In this document: piece by piece, positions 14,174-21,574 of the stretch | How positions within the stretch are numbered: the stretch's first letter is position 1 | Layout of the letters: the number at the start of each line of letters is the position of its first letter | Assembly: GCA_050012355.1 (NCBI GenBank) | Contig: JBEKHI010000086.1 | Location: 1-23,225, forward strand | Length of the DNA stretch: 23,225 bases | Direction: 5' to 3' | Source: JBEKHI01 sp050012355 | GTDB taxonomy: Bacteria > Actinomycetota > Actinomycetes > Streptosporangiales > Streptosporangiaceae | Program-made: the position numbers and the translations under genes | Notes under the pieces: generated by a model | The model's database searches: none | The model's input: only the letters and a program-made list of their open reading frames with translations | What the model was told of the DNA's origin: nothing

Positions 14174-14545
14174 ATGGCCGATGCTGACGACGTGCGCCGC
14201 TTGGCGCTGGCGCTGCCCGATGTAGAAGAGATCGACAGCGAAGGCTTCGACTTCCGGGTGGCCGGTAAGGGATTCATCTGGTCCTACCCGGAGCGAACGC
14301 CGGGCAAGCCCCGGCGGATCCGGACCGATATCGCGGTGCTGTACGTCGGGGATGAGGCTGAGAAGCAGGCCCTGCTCCTCGGCGAGCCCGCGACCTTCTT
14401 CACCGCGCCCGGGTACGACGGGTGGCCGTTGGTGCTGCTGCGGCTGGCCGAGGTGGATGCCGGGCGGCTGACCGAACTCGTGACCGACGCGTGGCGGATG
14501 CGGGCTCCCGAAGCCCTCGCCGCGCAGTTCGGCGGAGCAGGCTGA
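14174..14545 (+). CDS. MmcQ/YjbR family protein
   Basis: This 123-residue protein has a CyaY-like fold. Conserved points are the start VRRLALALPDVEEIDSEGFD, then FRVAGKGFIWSYPERTPGK, a strand with AVLYVGDEAEKQALL, TFFTAPGYDGWPLVLLRL and the C-terminal helix TELVTDAWRMRAPEALAAQF. The family is often described as DNA-binding but its role is not settled. ATG 14174 has only a weak GGGTG upstream; an ATG at 14146 is out of frame. The gene is divergent from the ArsR operon and shares the 160-base intergenic region that holds the AGGTAC repeats, so it could also be affected by that regulator. Confidence 0.88.
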   Translation: MADADDVRRLALALPDVEEIDSEGFDFRVAGKGFIWSYPERTPGKPRRIRTDIAVLYVGDEAEKQALLLGEPATFFTAPGYDGWPLVLLRLAEVDAGRLTELVTDAWRMRAPEALAAQFGGAG

Positions 14546-14562
14546 CCTAGGCCGGTTAGCTG

Positions 14563-14640
14563 ATGACACGCAAGGAGCACGCCCGGCACGCCGGACACGC
14601 CGACATCCTCCGGGCAGCCCGCGGCCAAATCCGCGGCCGG
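14563..14640 (+). pseudogene. DinB/DUF664-like fragment
   Basis: The translation EHARHAGHADILRAARGQIR matches the C-terminal helix of DinB-superfamily DUF664 (mycothiol-dependent-like) proteins, normally 'eeyaRHaGHaDilRE.IDG'. Only this helix, with its His residues, is present, and nothing before or after in any frame continues the family. It begins the decayed stretch 14546-15121. Confidence 0.45.
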
Positions 14641-14805
14641 CCAGGTCCGCACCAGATTGTCATAAGCCAGGCAGACATGCCCAGCACATCACCTGCCTTA
14701 CGACACCGCAGGTCACAGCACCAATTCACGACTTTGCCGGGTCCCCGCACCACGACCCAAGTCATCCAGACGTGACTGAGCAATCTGGCACCGCAGACCC
14801 ACTCA

Positions 14806-14925
14806 GATCCATCCGCTGGTGTATTCCGGCCGACTGTTGAGTCCGCCGCGCTGCCCGGTCCGGGGCCGATGTCGAATCCGATCTTGGTCGCTATGACGAT
14901 CTGGTCGCGCGCCGGGGCGACGGCG
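14806..14925 (-). pseudogene. Aldo/keto reductase fragment, frameshifted
   Basis: On the minus strand, APARDQIVIATKIGFDIGPG (about 14924-14853) is the strand carrying the catalytic Lys of aldo/keto reductases. It continues in another frame as TGQRGGLNSRPEYTSG (14859-14812), matching the usual 'FDid..tG.r.GlnSRPe.ir'. The break is a small indel near 14856. The rest of the barrel is missing on both sides. Apart from this and the DinB/DUF664-like scrap, 14546-15121 holds no gene I can support. Confidence 0.7.
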
Positions 14926-15121
14926 GGAAGTCGGCGGGCGCCAGCCAGCCAGCCAGGCGGGATACGGTTCAACGGCACGCAAGGCTCCTGGCATCGCACT
15001 GGGTTCGGCACCCATGCGATTACCAGGAGACCCAGCTGTCCCAGCAGTGACAAGCCGTAAGCGCCACCGGAAGATCGTGAACCTAACAGCCCGCCGCTCC
15101 TGCCCAGTTTCTGGCCGGTTC

Positions 15122-15988
15122 TTAGCCGCGGGGGACCGCAACGGTTTGCAGGCCGTTGAGCAGGCTCTGGACGAAGTCGAGCGGATCGCCGTTGAGCGCG
15201 ACGGCGAAGTTCCGTCCGTCCCCGGCTCCGGGATAAGTGTCCTGGACCCCGCTTACGTGGACGCCGATGATTGACCAGTAATCTCTATTGGCCGGCTGGT
15301 AGTACACGGGAGCGCCGCTGTCCCCGTGATAGGTGGACATTCGGTAGAAGAGGAATTCACCTTGATTGGTCAGTGCCACGTTGCCTGTCCGGGTGTACTG
15401 GGTGCTGGCTGTCTGATCCAGGTCGCCGGAATAGCCATTGATCATGCATGTGAGTTGGCTGATCTGACCGTCGCCTGGCCACGCCGCCTGGAACAGCGAC
15501 TCACCGGGCGGGTCGGGCACCGCGTCCTGCAGGACGCCGATGGCGTAGTCGTTGAGGTAGGGGGTAATTTCCCGCCAGGTGAGCCCGGCGGGCGGCGGTG
15601 GCGGCGGACCTGATGACATGTAGTCGGACGGGTACGACCATGACTGCAGTTCGTAGGACCCGTATGGCCGTTGCAGGACCCCGGTCGCGCTTCTGTTGAG
15701 CCCGGGCGTGAACACGGCCTGGGAGCAGGAAATCTTGAAGGTGTTGTCCCAGAAGTTGTGCGCGCAGGTGAGGATGTGGCTATCGTCGAGCAGAGTGGCA
15801 GTGCCGATGGTTGCCGCCTTACCGGGCCAGGTGCAGGTTAGCTGCCCGACCCAGCGCGCGGGTGCGGCGGTGGTGAGGGGCACGCGCTGCCGGGTGTCGT
15901 CGGTATAGACGACACCTACCAGGCCGTTGTCGTCCTGTGTGACCGTGGGCTGCGTCTCTTGGTGCCTGGGAAGTGATTTTCTGGGCAT
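15122..15988 (-). CDS. Trypsin-fold serine protease (V8/glutamyl-endopeptidase-like), no signal peptide
   Basis: This 288-residue protein has a complete catalytic triad in order: His77 in LTCAH, Asp147 in LNDYAIGVL and Ser224 in YHGDSGAPVYY. GTATLLDDSHILTCAHNFW and the closing YWSIIGVHVSGV match the V8/trypsin-like fold used by secreted bacterial proteases. However, the N-terminus (PRKSLPRHQETQPTVTQDD) is polar and no signal peptide or membrane segment is present. A run of seven Pro (128-134) marks a surface loop. ATG 15988 lies two bases after the stop of the upstream unknown gene, with GGGAG overlapping that stop, so the two are one operon. It may process the co-encoded protein. Export by a non-classical route or activity inside the cell are both open. 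Confidence 0.85.
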   Translation of the reverse strand: MPRKSLPRHQETQPTVTQDDNGLVGVVYTDDTRQRVPLTTAAPARWVGQLTCTWPGKAATIGTATLLDDSHILTCAHNFWDNTFKISCSQAVFTPGLNRSATGVLQRPYGSYELQSWSYPSDYMSSGPPPPPPAGLTWREITPYLNDYAIGVLQDAVPDPPGESLFQAAWPGDGQISQLTCMINGYSGDLDQTASTQYTRTGNVALTNQGEFLFYRMSTYHGDSGAPVYYQPANRDYWSIIGVHVSGVQDTYPGAGDGRNFAVALNGDPLDFVQSLLNGLQTVAVPRG

Positions 15989-15990
15989 TG

Positions 15991-17175
15991 TCAGCTCCCT
16001 GTCCCGAATGCTGCCGCCGCGTCGTCGACGTTTGCGCCGAGGATGAGGTAATTTCCTTCTTCGCAGGTGACGTTGACTGAGAACCCCGCGGAACTGGCCT
16101 GGTCCAGGGTGTAGCTGAACCCAGCCTGGCCCTCGCTGAAGAAGAACGGGAACAGGCCGGCCGCGTAGTTTGATCGGATATTGGTCGTGTCGGTTTCGGT
16201 GAAGTCCGCTGTGACGTTCATCGTCATGTTCACGCCGTCTACGACGACCAGTTCAGATGTCACGTACCGGAGGAATCCGGTCGGGCCGAACGCGTCGTTC
16301 CAGTCCGTCTGCCCCCGGGTGTCCCAGATTTCGTCCTGGTTTGCCTGGTTCTTGTACGCGTTGCTGATGACGGCGTTGTCATACCAGGGAGCGAACTTGC
16401 TCAGGTAAGGGTCGTTGCTCTTCTCGTAGAGAGGCTGCACCGCGAAGACCAGCGCGTGTGAGAGGGTCATGCTGATGGCAACCGTCCCGGAAAACGTGGC
16501 CAGGCTGGTTGCCTGGTAGGACGAGGAACTGCCTCCCCCGAACAGGGACACCCACAGGTCGGCGTTTCCGTTTGCCCAGGTATCGCTGAACGTCCGGTCG
16601 GCCTGGGAGCTGTTGTAGGTGACGTTGACGGCGGGCGCGGTGCGCATGTTGTCGGCCAGGAACGCGTAATCAGGCATGTATGCCTTCGCGCCCGATGTTC
16701 CTACCTGGTCCCACATCGCGCGGGCGGCGGTGATCGGCGTGTCCTCGTCGAGTTCCTCCACGAGCTGATCGATCTGGTTGGGAGCAATGCCATTGTGCTG
16801 CGCCCAAGTCCGGAAGACCGACTCGTAGGTGTCATTCGGCTGCCAGGTATAGCCGCCGATGTAGCTCTCCCATACGTTGTAGTTGTCGCCGAGGTCCTGC
16901 TGGAATTCGCTGTCCGGCGGGTCCTGGAGGCTCGCGAGGACTAGGCCGTAACCGTCCGAGAAGACGTTACGGGAACTTCCCCAGATGTTTGTTGCCGAGT
17001 ACGGCGGCACCGTGTCCATAGCTTGCCAGAGGTAATTGGAGTCGGTGCCGAATGGCACGCCGTTCCCCTGGGCTAGCTGGAATCTCCCCGTGTCGAGCTT
17101 GAGCCCCTGGCATAGCGCGTGGTACCAGCCGGCAGTTGCCTGGGCCATAACTGTCTGGAGCGGATCGTCGCTCAA
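15991..17175 (-). CDS. Unrecognised 394-residue protein paired with a protease
   Basis: I do not recognise this family. TTG 17175 is chosen because a perfect AGGAGG (17182-17187) lies six bases upstream; the ATG at 17208 has no ribosome binding site. There is no signal peptide. The first half is aromatic-rich and probably helical (MAQATAGWYHALCQGLKLD, a NVWESYIGGYTW motif, FRTWAQHNGIAPNQIDQLVE). The second half is Ser/Thr/Val/Asn-rich and strand-like (WVSLFGGGSSSSYQATSLAT, FGPTGFLRYVTSELVVVDGV, MTMNVTADFTETDTTNIRS, FSVNVTCEEGNYLILGANV), suggesting an all-beta module. It ends in an Ala-rich tail. There are only two Cys. It lies between a LuxR-type regulator and a protease on the same strand. 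A binding, toxin-like or surface protein would all fit; no enzyme motif is visible. Confidence 0.75.
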   Translation of the reverse strand: MSDDPLQTVMAQATAGWYHALCQGLKLDTGRFQLAQGNGVPFGTDSNYLWQAMDTVPPYSATNIWGSSRNVFSDGYGLVLASLQDPPDSEFQQDLGDNYNVWESYIGGYTWQPNDTYESVFRTWAQHNGIAPNQIDQLVEELDEDTPITAARAMWDQVGTSGAKAYMPDYAFLADNMRTAPAVNVTYNSSQADRTFSDTWANGNADLWVSLFGGGSSSSYQATSLATFSGTVAISMTLSHALVFAVQPLYEKSNDPYLSKFAPWYDNAVISNAYKNQANQDEIWDTRGQTDWNDAFGPTGFLRYVTSELVVVDGVNMTMNVTADFTETDTTNIRSNYAAGLFPFFFSEGQAGFSYTLDQASSAGFSVNVTCEEGNYLILGANVDDAAAAFGTGS

Positions 17176-17238
17176 AATGCGCCTCCTGGTCGCGAGAAGT
17201 GATGGCATAAGATTCCGCTGACTCCGGTGAACGTGTCA

Positions 17239-17901
17239 TCAATAATTTTGATGAAACCGGAGAGCCTCGAGCACCCGGCGATCGCGGCATGCCCGGTAGG
17301 TCGTCACCACTGCTGCTGCCTGTGACGGTACCTCCAGCTTGCGCAGGATCGCCGCGATCTGGCTGCGCACGGTGGCAAGGGCGACCGGGCGGCGCCGGGC
17401 GATCTCAGCGGCGTCCAGGCCCCGGATCAGGTCGGCGAGTACCGCCGCCTCCCGGTTCGTTAGCCGTTCGAACCGGTCCGACTCGGCCTTGCGCTCGCGC
17501 AGCCGGTCGTGCAGGCGCTGACGCGAATCCCGTGACAGGGGATCCGCCCGCAGCGCGGCGTCCACCAGCTTGATGACCTCTGGGAATGGCTGGTCCGCAT
17601 TGATCGCGGCGCCTGCCCTGAACCAGAGGACGGCGTCGGCAAGGATTGCCAGGCAATTCAGGCCGCCTACCAGGACTAGTTGCGATACCGCACCAAGCCT
17701 GAGCCCGGGCAGCGACGCATCAACGTCGTTGTCAACTGCGACAACGACTCGTCCGTTCAGGGTGCCTTCGATGGTGTTCCTAATCTGCCATCCAAGCTCA
17801 TGCAATCCCACCGCGAGCGCCCTCGCGAGAAATCCCTGCGTGAACAGGACAGTTGCCGTTGATTCCCTCTTCTCAGTGTCCGCTCCCACTGTTTGTTGCA
17901 T
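17239..17901 (-). CDS. LuxR/NarL-type regulator with degenerate receiver domain
   Basis: The protein has 220 residues. Residues about 142-205 form a LuxR helix-turn-helix (FERLTNREAAVLADLIRGLD, then AAEIARRRPVALATVRSQIA and AILRKLEVPSQAAAVVTTYR). The N-terminal 130 residues follow the receiver pattern (VLFTQGFLARALAVGLHELG at the start; LNCLAILADAVLWFRAGAAI and FPEVIKLVDAALR at the end). The acidic pocket and phospho-acceptor Asp are not in the usual places, so it is probably phosphorylation-independent. The ATG at 17901 has a weak GGGA upstream. It ends 63 bases before the unknown protein gene on the same strand and is the obvious candidate regulator of that gene and the protease. Confidence 0.85.
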   Translation of the reverse strand: MQQTVGADTEKRESTATVLFTQGFLARALAVGLHELGWQIRNTIEGTLNGRVVVAVDNDVDASLPGLRLGAVSQLVLVGGLNCLAILADAVLWFRAGAAINADQPFPEVIKLVDAALRADPLSRDSRQRLHDRLRERKAESDRFERLTNREAAVLADLIRGLDAAEIARRRPVALATVRSQIAAILRKLEVPSQAAAVVTTYRACRDRRVLEALRFHQNY

Positions 17902-18389
17902 ATATCCCGTACGAGGCTTTGGGAAGACCGGTCAGATCTCCGATTCATTGACGTCCTCGGTCCTCGGTTCCCGGAGAGGAGGGCTCTGAGCATCTCCGGG
18001 AAATACGACAATGAATAGGGATGACGCCGATGCGCGCCTGGCGTATGATTGTTTCGGCAGTTCCGCATGAATACGTGTAACTGTTGATTAGCGGCCAGGT
18101 CAGCGGGGCGGGCGGGCTGTCAGGGCCTGACCCGGACCTGGGGATTATGAGGCGGAGTAGCTTGATGACATGAGGGTGGCGGCCTCGTCGGCGGGGACGT
18201 GACGCTCGCGGGAGACCGGAGCAGGATTAGCGGGTACGGGGGCTGAGCGCCGGAAGCGCCGAGCGGAAGTGTGCCGACGCCCGACTGCACGGATGATGCT
18301 GCGCGTTGCCCAAGCGGAGGTGCGCCGCCGTGGCGGGCAGCTGCGGACCCGAGCTTGATGATCTGGCCTATCAGCAACAACGAGACTGG
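17902..18389. other. Gene-free stretch
   Basis: No reading frame here resembles a protein I know. It contains the promoter region of the LuxR-type gene (near 17902-18060, with a GTCCTCG direct repeat at about 17953-17966) and a 13-base palindrome GTCAGG-G-CCTGAC at 18119-18131. A minus-strand frame near 18148-18215 (RERHVPADEAATLMSSSYSA) looks protein-like but cannot be assigned. Confidence 0.5.
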
Positions 18390-18540
18390 AATGCGGATGG
18401 ATCCGCGCAGACCTAGAGGGCCAGACGCGCCCCTCAGCATCCAGGAAAGCATCCCCAACCTGGTGAACGTCATGCTCTCCCAGAAAGGGACCCCTGGCCG
18501 ACAGTTCCTCGATTACCTAGGCCGAACCGTCCTCTGGTGA
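18390..18540 (+). pseudogene. Short-chain dehydrogenase 3' remnant
   Basis: The frame ending at the TGA at 18538 carries GPDAPLSIQESIPNLVNVML followed by QKGTPGRQFLDYLGRTVLW. This is the C-terminal signature of one SDR subgroup ('GGp.Apls.eeSip.vv..l..q.G.pGl.fLdy.G.tvPW'). The preceding MRMDPRRPR may be a damaged 'pGwv.TdmG'. No cofactor loop or Tyr-x-x-x-Lys is present upstream, so this is only the last 40-50 codons. Confidence 0.7.
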
Positions 18541-18558
18541 TCGCGCTCGCGGGCGCTG

Positions 18559-19017
18559 TTAGTCGCTGGCCAGGCCAAGGCCGGGGAGGACGTCGATGCC
18601 GTCTGGCCGCATCGGCTGACCACACTCGGAACAGTGCAGTTCGGCGTGGCCGATCTGGCCGCACGCGCGGTGGCGGTACAGGACAGGCGGACCCGCCTGG
18701 CCTGCCAGCCATCTGTCTCCCCAGCGGACCATCACCATCAGCACCTCAACCAGGTCTAGGCCCATCTCGGTGAGCACGTACTCATGCCGGACTGGACTGG
18801 CCGAGTATTCCCGTCGCTCCAGCACGCCAGCGTCAGTAAGGGAACGGAGCCGTTCCGCGAGCACCTTACGGGAGATCCCGAGGCTCTGCTGCAACTGGTC
18901 GAACCGGTTGATGCCGACGTAAATGTTCCGCACGATCAGGGGGGACCATGGCTCGCCGGCCACGTCCATGGTGCGTGCGATCGAGCAGGCCATCGCGCCG
19001 AACTGAGTCCGCTGCAT
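18559..19017 (-). CDS. HxlR family transcriptional regulator
   Basis: This 152-residue winged-helix regulator has the family opening MQRTQFGAMACSIARTMDVA, with the conserved Cys12 that can serve as a redox or electrophile switch. GEPWSPLIVRNIYVGINRFD, the recognition helix LGISRKVLAERLRSLTDAGV and the wing ERREYSASPVRHEYVLTEMG follow. A C-terminal extension holds Cys and His (HRACGQIGHAELHCSECGQP) and may bind zinc. ATG 19017 fits the canonical MQRT/MRRT start and has AGGA eight bases upstream; ATG 19026 would add three residues. It is divergent from a flavoprotein gene across a region with two mirror-image operators. It probably represses both genes. Confidence 0.9.
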   Translation of the reverse strand: MQRTQFGAMACSIARTMDVAGEPWSPLIVRNIYVGINRFDQLQQSLGISRKVLAERLRSLTDAGVLERREYSASPVRHEYVLTEMGLDLVEVLMVMVRWGDRWLAGQAGPPVLYRHRACGQIGHAELHCSECGQPMRPDGIDVLPGLGLASD

Positions 19018-19034
19018 GACCGTCATCCTAGCCG

Positions 19035-19100
19035 CATCAGTTCCCTTAAGGAACGCACTATGTTAGCGTTTTCCTCAATAGTTCCTTAAGGGAACTGATG
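19035..19100. promoter_or_regulatory. Two mirror-image HxlR operators around a divergent promoter
   Basis: The 20-base segment 19035-19054 (CATCAGTTCCCTTAAGGAAC) is the exact reverse complement of 19081-19100, 26 bases apart. Each arm itself contains a near-palindrome GTTCC-TTAA-GGAAC, as expected for a dimeric repressor. TATGTT (19059-19064) and, on the other strand, TAACAT (19065-19060) could be back-to-back -10 elements, putting each start next to one operator. Confidence 0.85.
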
Positions 19101-19127
19101 TCAGGGTCGGACTACCGGAGGAGCGCA

Positions 19128-19656
19128 ATGCCGGAGACAGCACAAGCAGCGGTCATCACCACGGGCAGCGAGCCGGACGCTGAGCCACTGTCCTGGGAAG
19201 AGGTGCGCCGACGGTTCGCCGCGGAAAGGTGGTTACTGGCTGGCGACAACGGGACCCGCTGAGCGGCCGCAAGCCCGCCCGGTCCTAGCCGTGTGGCTGA
19301 ATGGCAAGGTCTACTCCACCACCAGCCCCGGCGCGGCTAAAGCCCGCAACTTGCGGCTTCACCCAGAATGCTCGCTGGCAGCACGCGCCCCCGGGATCGA
19401 CATCGTGGTGGAAGGACCCACTTCATGGGTCAACGACCGTCCCTTGGCCACGGAAGTCGCCGCAGCCTATGACGACAAGTACAGCTGGCCCGTGACCATC
19501 ACCGACGAGAATATGTTCGACGCGCCATACGGCGCTCCGACCGCAGGATCCCCGCCATACCGTGTCTACGAGATCACCCCGAGGCTCGTTTACGCGTTCG
19601 GCACCGGAGACGACCTAGGCGTGCGGTCCACCCGCTTCCGGTTTACCGAGATCTGA
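19128..19656 (+). pseudogene. Pyridoxamine-phosphate-oxidase-like flavoprotein, 1-base frameshift
   Basis: ATG 19128 has GGAGGAG just upstream. The first frame reads MPETAQAAVITTGSEPDAEP, then LSWEEVRRRFAAERW, and stops at 19260. From 19234 the next frame continues the family exactly (YWLATTGPAERPQARPVLAV, WLNGKVYSTTSPGAAKARN, IDIVVEGPTSWVNDRPLA, MFDAPYGAPTAGSPPYRVYE) to 19656. One extra T at 19233/19234 (TGGTTAC for TGGTAC) accounts for the break; without it the protein would have 175 residues. The split-barrel flavoprotein would be the target of the divergent HxlR regulator. Downstream codons show little further decay, so the lesion is recent or a sequence error. Confidence 0.88.
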
Positions 19657-19731
19657 GGTCTCCGGCGATGAAGATCGGGCCTCCGGCTCGTCCTATGTGG
19701 AACGGGTCGTGGCCGGCAGAGAGGAATCATC

Positions 19732-20268
19732 ATGCGCAAGGTCGTGCTCTATGAGCTGGTTTCACTTGATGGGGTGGCCGAGCATCCCGACAGCTTCTTC
19801 CTCGATTGGGATGATGCGATGCGAGAGAACCTGCGACGCGTCATCGCGGAGCAGGACACTGTCCTTCTCGGCCGCCGGACCTACGATGACTGGGCCGAAT
19901 TCTGGCCCGGCAGTGACATAGAGCCCTTTGCTTCCTTCATCAACAACGTCCGCAAGTACGTCGTCACGTCGGTCCCGCCCACAGAGCCGTGGAAAAACTC
20001 CGCGGTAGCCAATGTTCCTCTCGGGGATTTCGTTTCGGAACTGAAGGCTCAGCCGGGCGGCGACATCGGAATCCACGGGAGCCTGTCCCTCGCACACACG
20101 TTGCTCGCGGATGGCCTGGTCGACGAGGTGAGGCTGGTAGTCGCACCCGCCATCGCCGCCACCGGCAGAAGGCTCTTCGACGACTTGCAGCCGCAGCGAT
20201 TCCAGCTCACCCGTAACCTCTCCTCCCCCACCGGCTACTTGCTTCTCGATTACCAGGCACGTCGCTAG
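19732..20268 (+). CDS. Dihydrofolate reductase-like / RibD C-terminal domain protein
   Basis: This 178-residue single-domain reductase has the DHFR/RibD-C fold. Opening strand RKVVLYELVSLDGVAEHPDS carries the 'SLDGv' motif. AEQDTVLLGRRTYDDWAEFW is the typical 'ad..llGR.Tye....fWp' block, KYVVTSVPP the next strand, and GGDIGIHGSLSLAHTLLADG the glycine-rich cofactor segment. VDEVRLVVAPAIAATGRRLF, with FQLTRNLSSPTGYLLLDYQ, closes the domain. Members use NADPH; their substrates are mostly unknown. ATG 19732 has AGAGAGGAA upstream. It follows the frameshifted flavoprotein gene by 75 bases on the same strand and may belong to the HxlR-controlled unit. Confidence 0.9.
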   Translation: MRKVVLYELVSLDGVAEHPDSFFLDWDDAMRENLRRVIAEQDTVLLGRRTYDDWAEFWPGSDIEPFASFINNVRKYVVTSVPPTEPWKNSAVANVPLGDFVSELKAQPGGDIGIHGSLSLAHTLLADGLVDEVRLVVAPAIAATGRRLFDDLQPQRFQLTRNLSSPTGYLLLDYQARR

Positions 20269-20332
20269 TACTCCCGGACGGTGACGGAGCTTCCGGAAGC
20301 CTGCCTTTCCTGAGGACGCAAGGCCGATCGAG

Positions 20333-21526
20333 TCACGCGTGTAGAGCGATTACTGGCTCGACGTCGTTGCCGTCGCTGGAGCCAACGGTGCCAACGGCCC
20401 ACAGGCCACCACCCGGGCGCGCCGCCGCCGCCAGAAGCGACCCGTCATCTCCCTGAACCGGGACCGCGGCATGAACCCACCGATGGCCGGTCCACCGCAA
20501 CAGGTCCATGCCCCATGTGGTCACAGTGGGACTGAAGGTGTCGCCTAGCGTCCACAGGTCCTTTCCTTCCGGAGCCACCTGGAACAACTCACCGGTGCGG
20601 GCGGGCACCGGCGTGCTTGACCAGTGGTGCCCGCCCCAGTGCAAGGCCAGCGGATGGCGCAGCGCGTCTTCGCCCGACGTCTTCTTGCCCCACCCGGCCA
20701 GCCACACGTCAGTGGCGGATATGCCGGTCAGCCCGGTCACCCGTTGCGTCTGCATACCGGTCGCCGGAGCGGGAAACCGGGTCCAGGAACATCCGTTCCA
20801 GTGCAGCAGGATCAGCCGTTCTGACTTGGCCGGGGTCACCGTGTCACCGGTGTAGTCGGTACCCGCGACCCACACATCCGCCGGCCCGTTCGCGGCCACG
20901 GCGTCCAGTGAGTAGTCGACCGTGCCCAAGGCGGGCAGCGGTACCCGTCGCCATGCCTTCCCGTTCCAGTGGTCGACGAACCCGCCCCCGTCGCCGGTCG
21001 TGTTGTCATAGGTAGAACCGACCAGCCAGGCATCGTCCGGCCTGTCGGCGGTCACCTCTTCCGCGCCCGCTTGCAGGCTGGATGATGACGGTTCGGGAAC
21101 CGCTGTCGTTGCCCAGTTCCGGCCGTTCCAGTGCAGCAGGCCGCAATCCGCCAGTGCCCACACATCTCGTGGCCCTGCGGCGCTCATCTGGTCGATGCGG
21201 CCGACATCGGGGATGTCCGCCTGCCGCCACCGCGTGCCGTTCCAGCGGAGCATAACCGAGTCAAACTCGCCAGTCTCATCGCATGTGCCGGCGGTCGGCC
21301 GTGCGTTGCCGTCGCGGTCCGCGACCGCCGGGACCGGTGTGCCGCCAAGGTTCATCGTGAACCCCCCGGCCCAGGCGTCGTCCCGGCCGGTGGCCACGAT
21401 GCCGTCAAGCGCGGCTGTTCCCGTGACCGGGACGCTGTATGTACTCCACCCGGTGGCCGACGGACCGGCGGCCGGGCAGGGGCCGCGCTCGCCGACACCG
21501 CGAGCACCGCGCACGCCACGGTCCAT
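20333..21526 (-). CDS. Beta-propeller-like repeat protein, probably secreted; 5' end frameshifted
   Basis: From ATG 21526 the frame gives about 397 residues with six copies of a W(N/G/T)G..W unit (LRWNGTRWRQADIP, LHWNGRNWATTAVP, DHWNGKAWRRVPLP, LHWNGCSWTRFPAP, LHWGGHHWSSTPVP, LRWTGHRWVHAAVP). Each is followed by a 'DVWl.G' strand, a propeller pattern common in secreted actinomycete proteins. The start of this frame (MDRGVRGARGVGERGPCP) is Arg/Gly-rich and unlike a signal peptide. The overlapping frame from GTG 21549, with AGAAGG upstream, encodes a good one: PSRTKVTWTVACAVLAVSAS, then AAPA. A one-base loss near 21460-21500 would split the two. Function is unknown; binding or cell-surface roles are typical. 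Confidence 0.7.
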   Translation of the reverse strand: MDRGVRGARGVGERGPCPAAGPSATGWSTYSVPVTGTAALDGIVATGRDDAWAGGFTMNLGGTPVPAVADRDGNARPTAGTCDETGEFDSVMLRWNGTRWRQADIPDVGRIDQMSAAGPRDVWALADCGLLHWNGRNWATTAVPEPSSSSLQAGAEEVTADRPDDAWLVGSTYDNTTGDGGGFVDHWNGKAWRRVPLPALGTVDYSLDAVAANGPADVWVAGTDYTGDTVTPAKSERLILLHWNGCSWTRFPAPATGMQTQRVTGLTGISATDVWLAGWGKKTSGEDALRHPLALHWGGHHWSSTPVPARTGELFQVAPEGKDLWTLGDTFSPTVTTWGMDLLRWTGHRWVHAAVPVQGDDGSLLAAAARPGGGLWAVGTVGSSDGNDVEPVIALHA

Positions 21527-21574
21527 GTCACTTTGGTTCTGCTGGGCACTGCACAAACCTTCTGGGATTCGGGA

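Noticed and set aside
14556..15053. 165-codon minus-strand frame as a gene
   Set aside because: Only 20 residues (the aldo/keto reductase strand) are protein-like; the rest is noise, so it is recorded as a fragment instead.
18119..18131. Palindrome GTCAGG-G-CCTGAC as an operator
   Set aside because: It is not near any promoter or start and is short enough to arise by chance.
20289..20300. Palindrome GCTTCCGGAAGC between convergent genes as a terminator
   Set aside because: A loop-free palindrome cannot form a normal hairpin; only position supports it.
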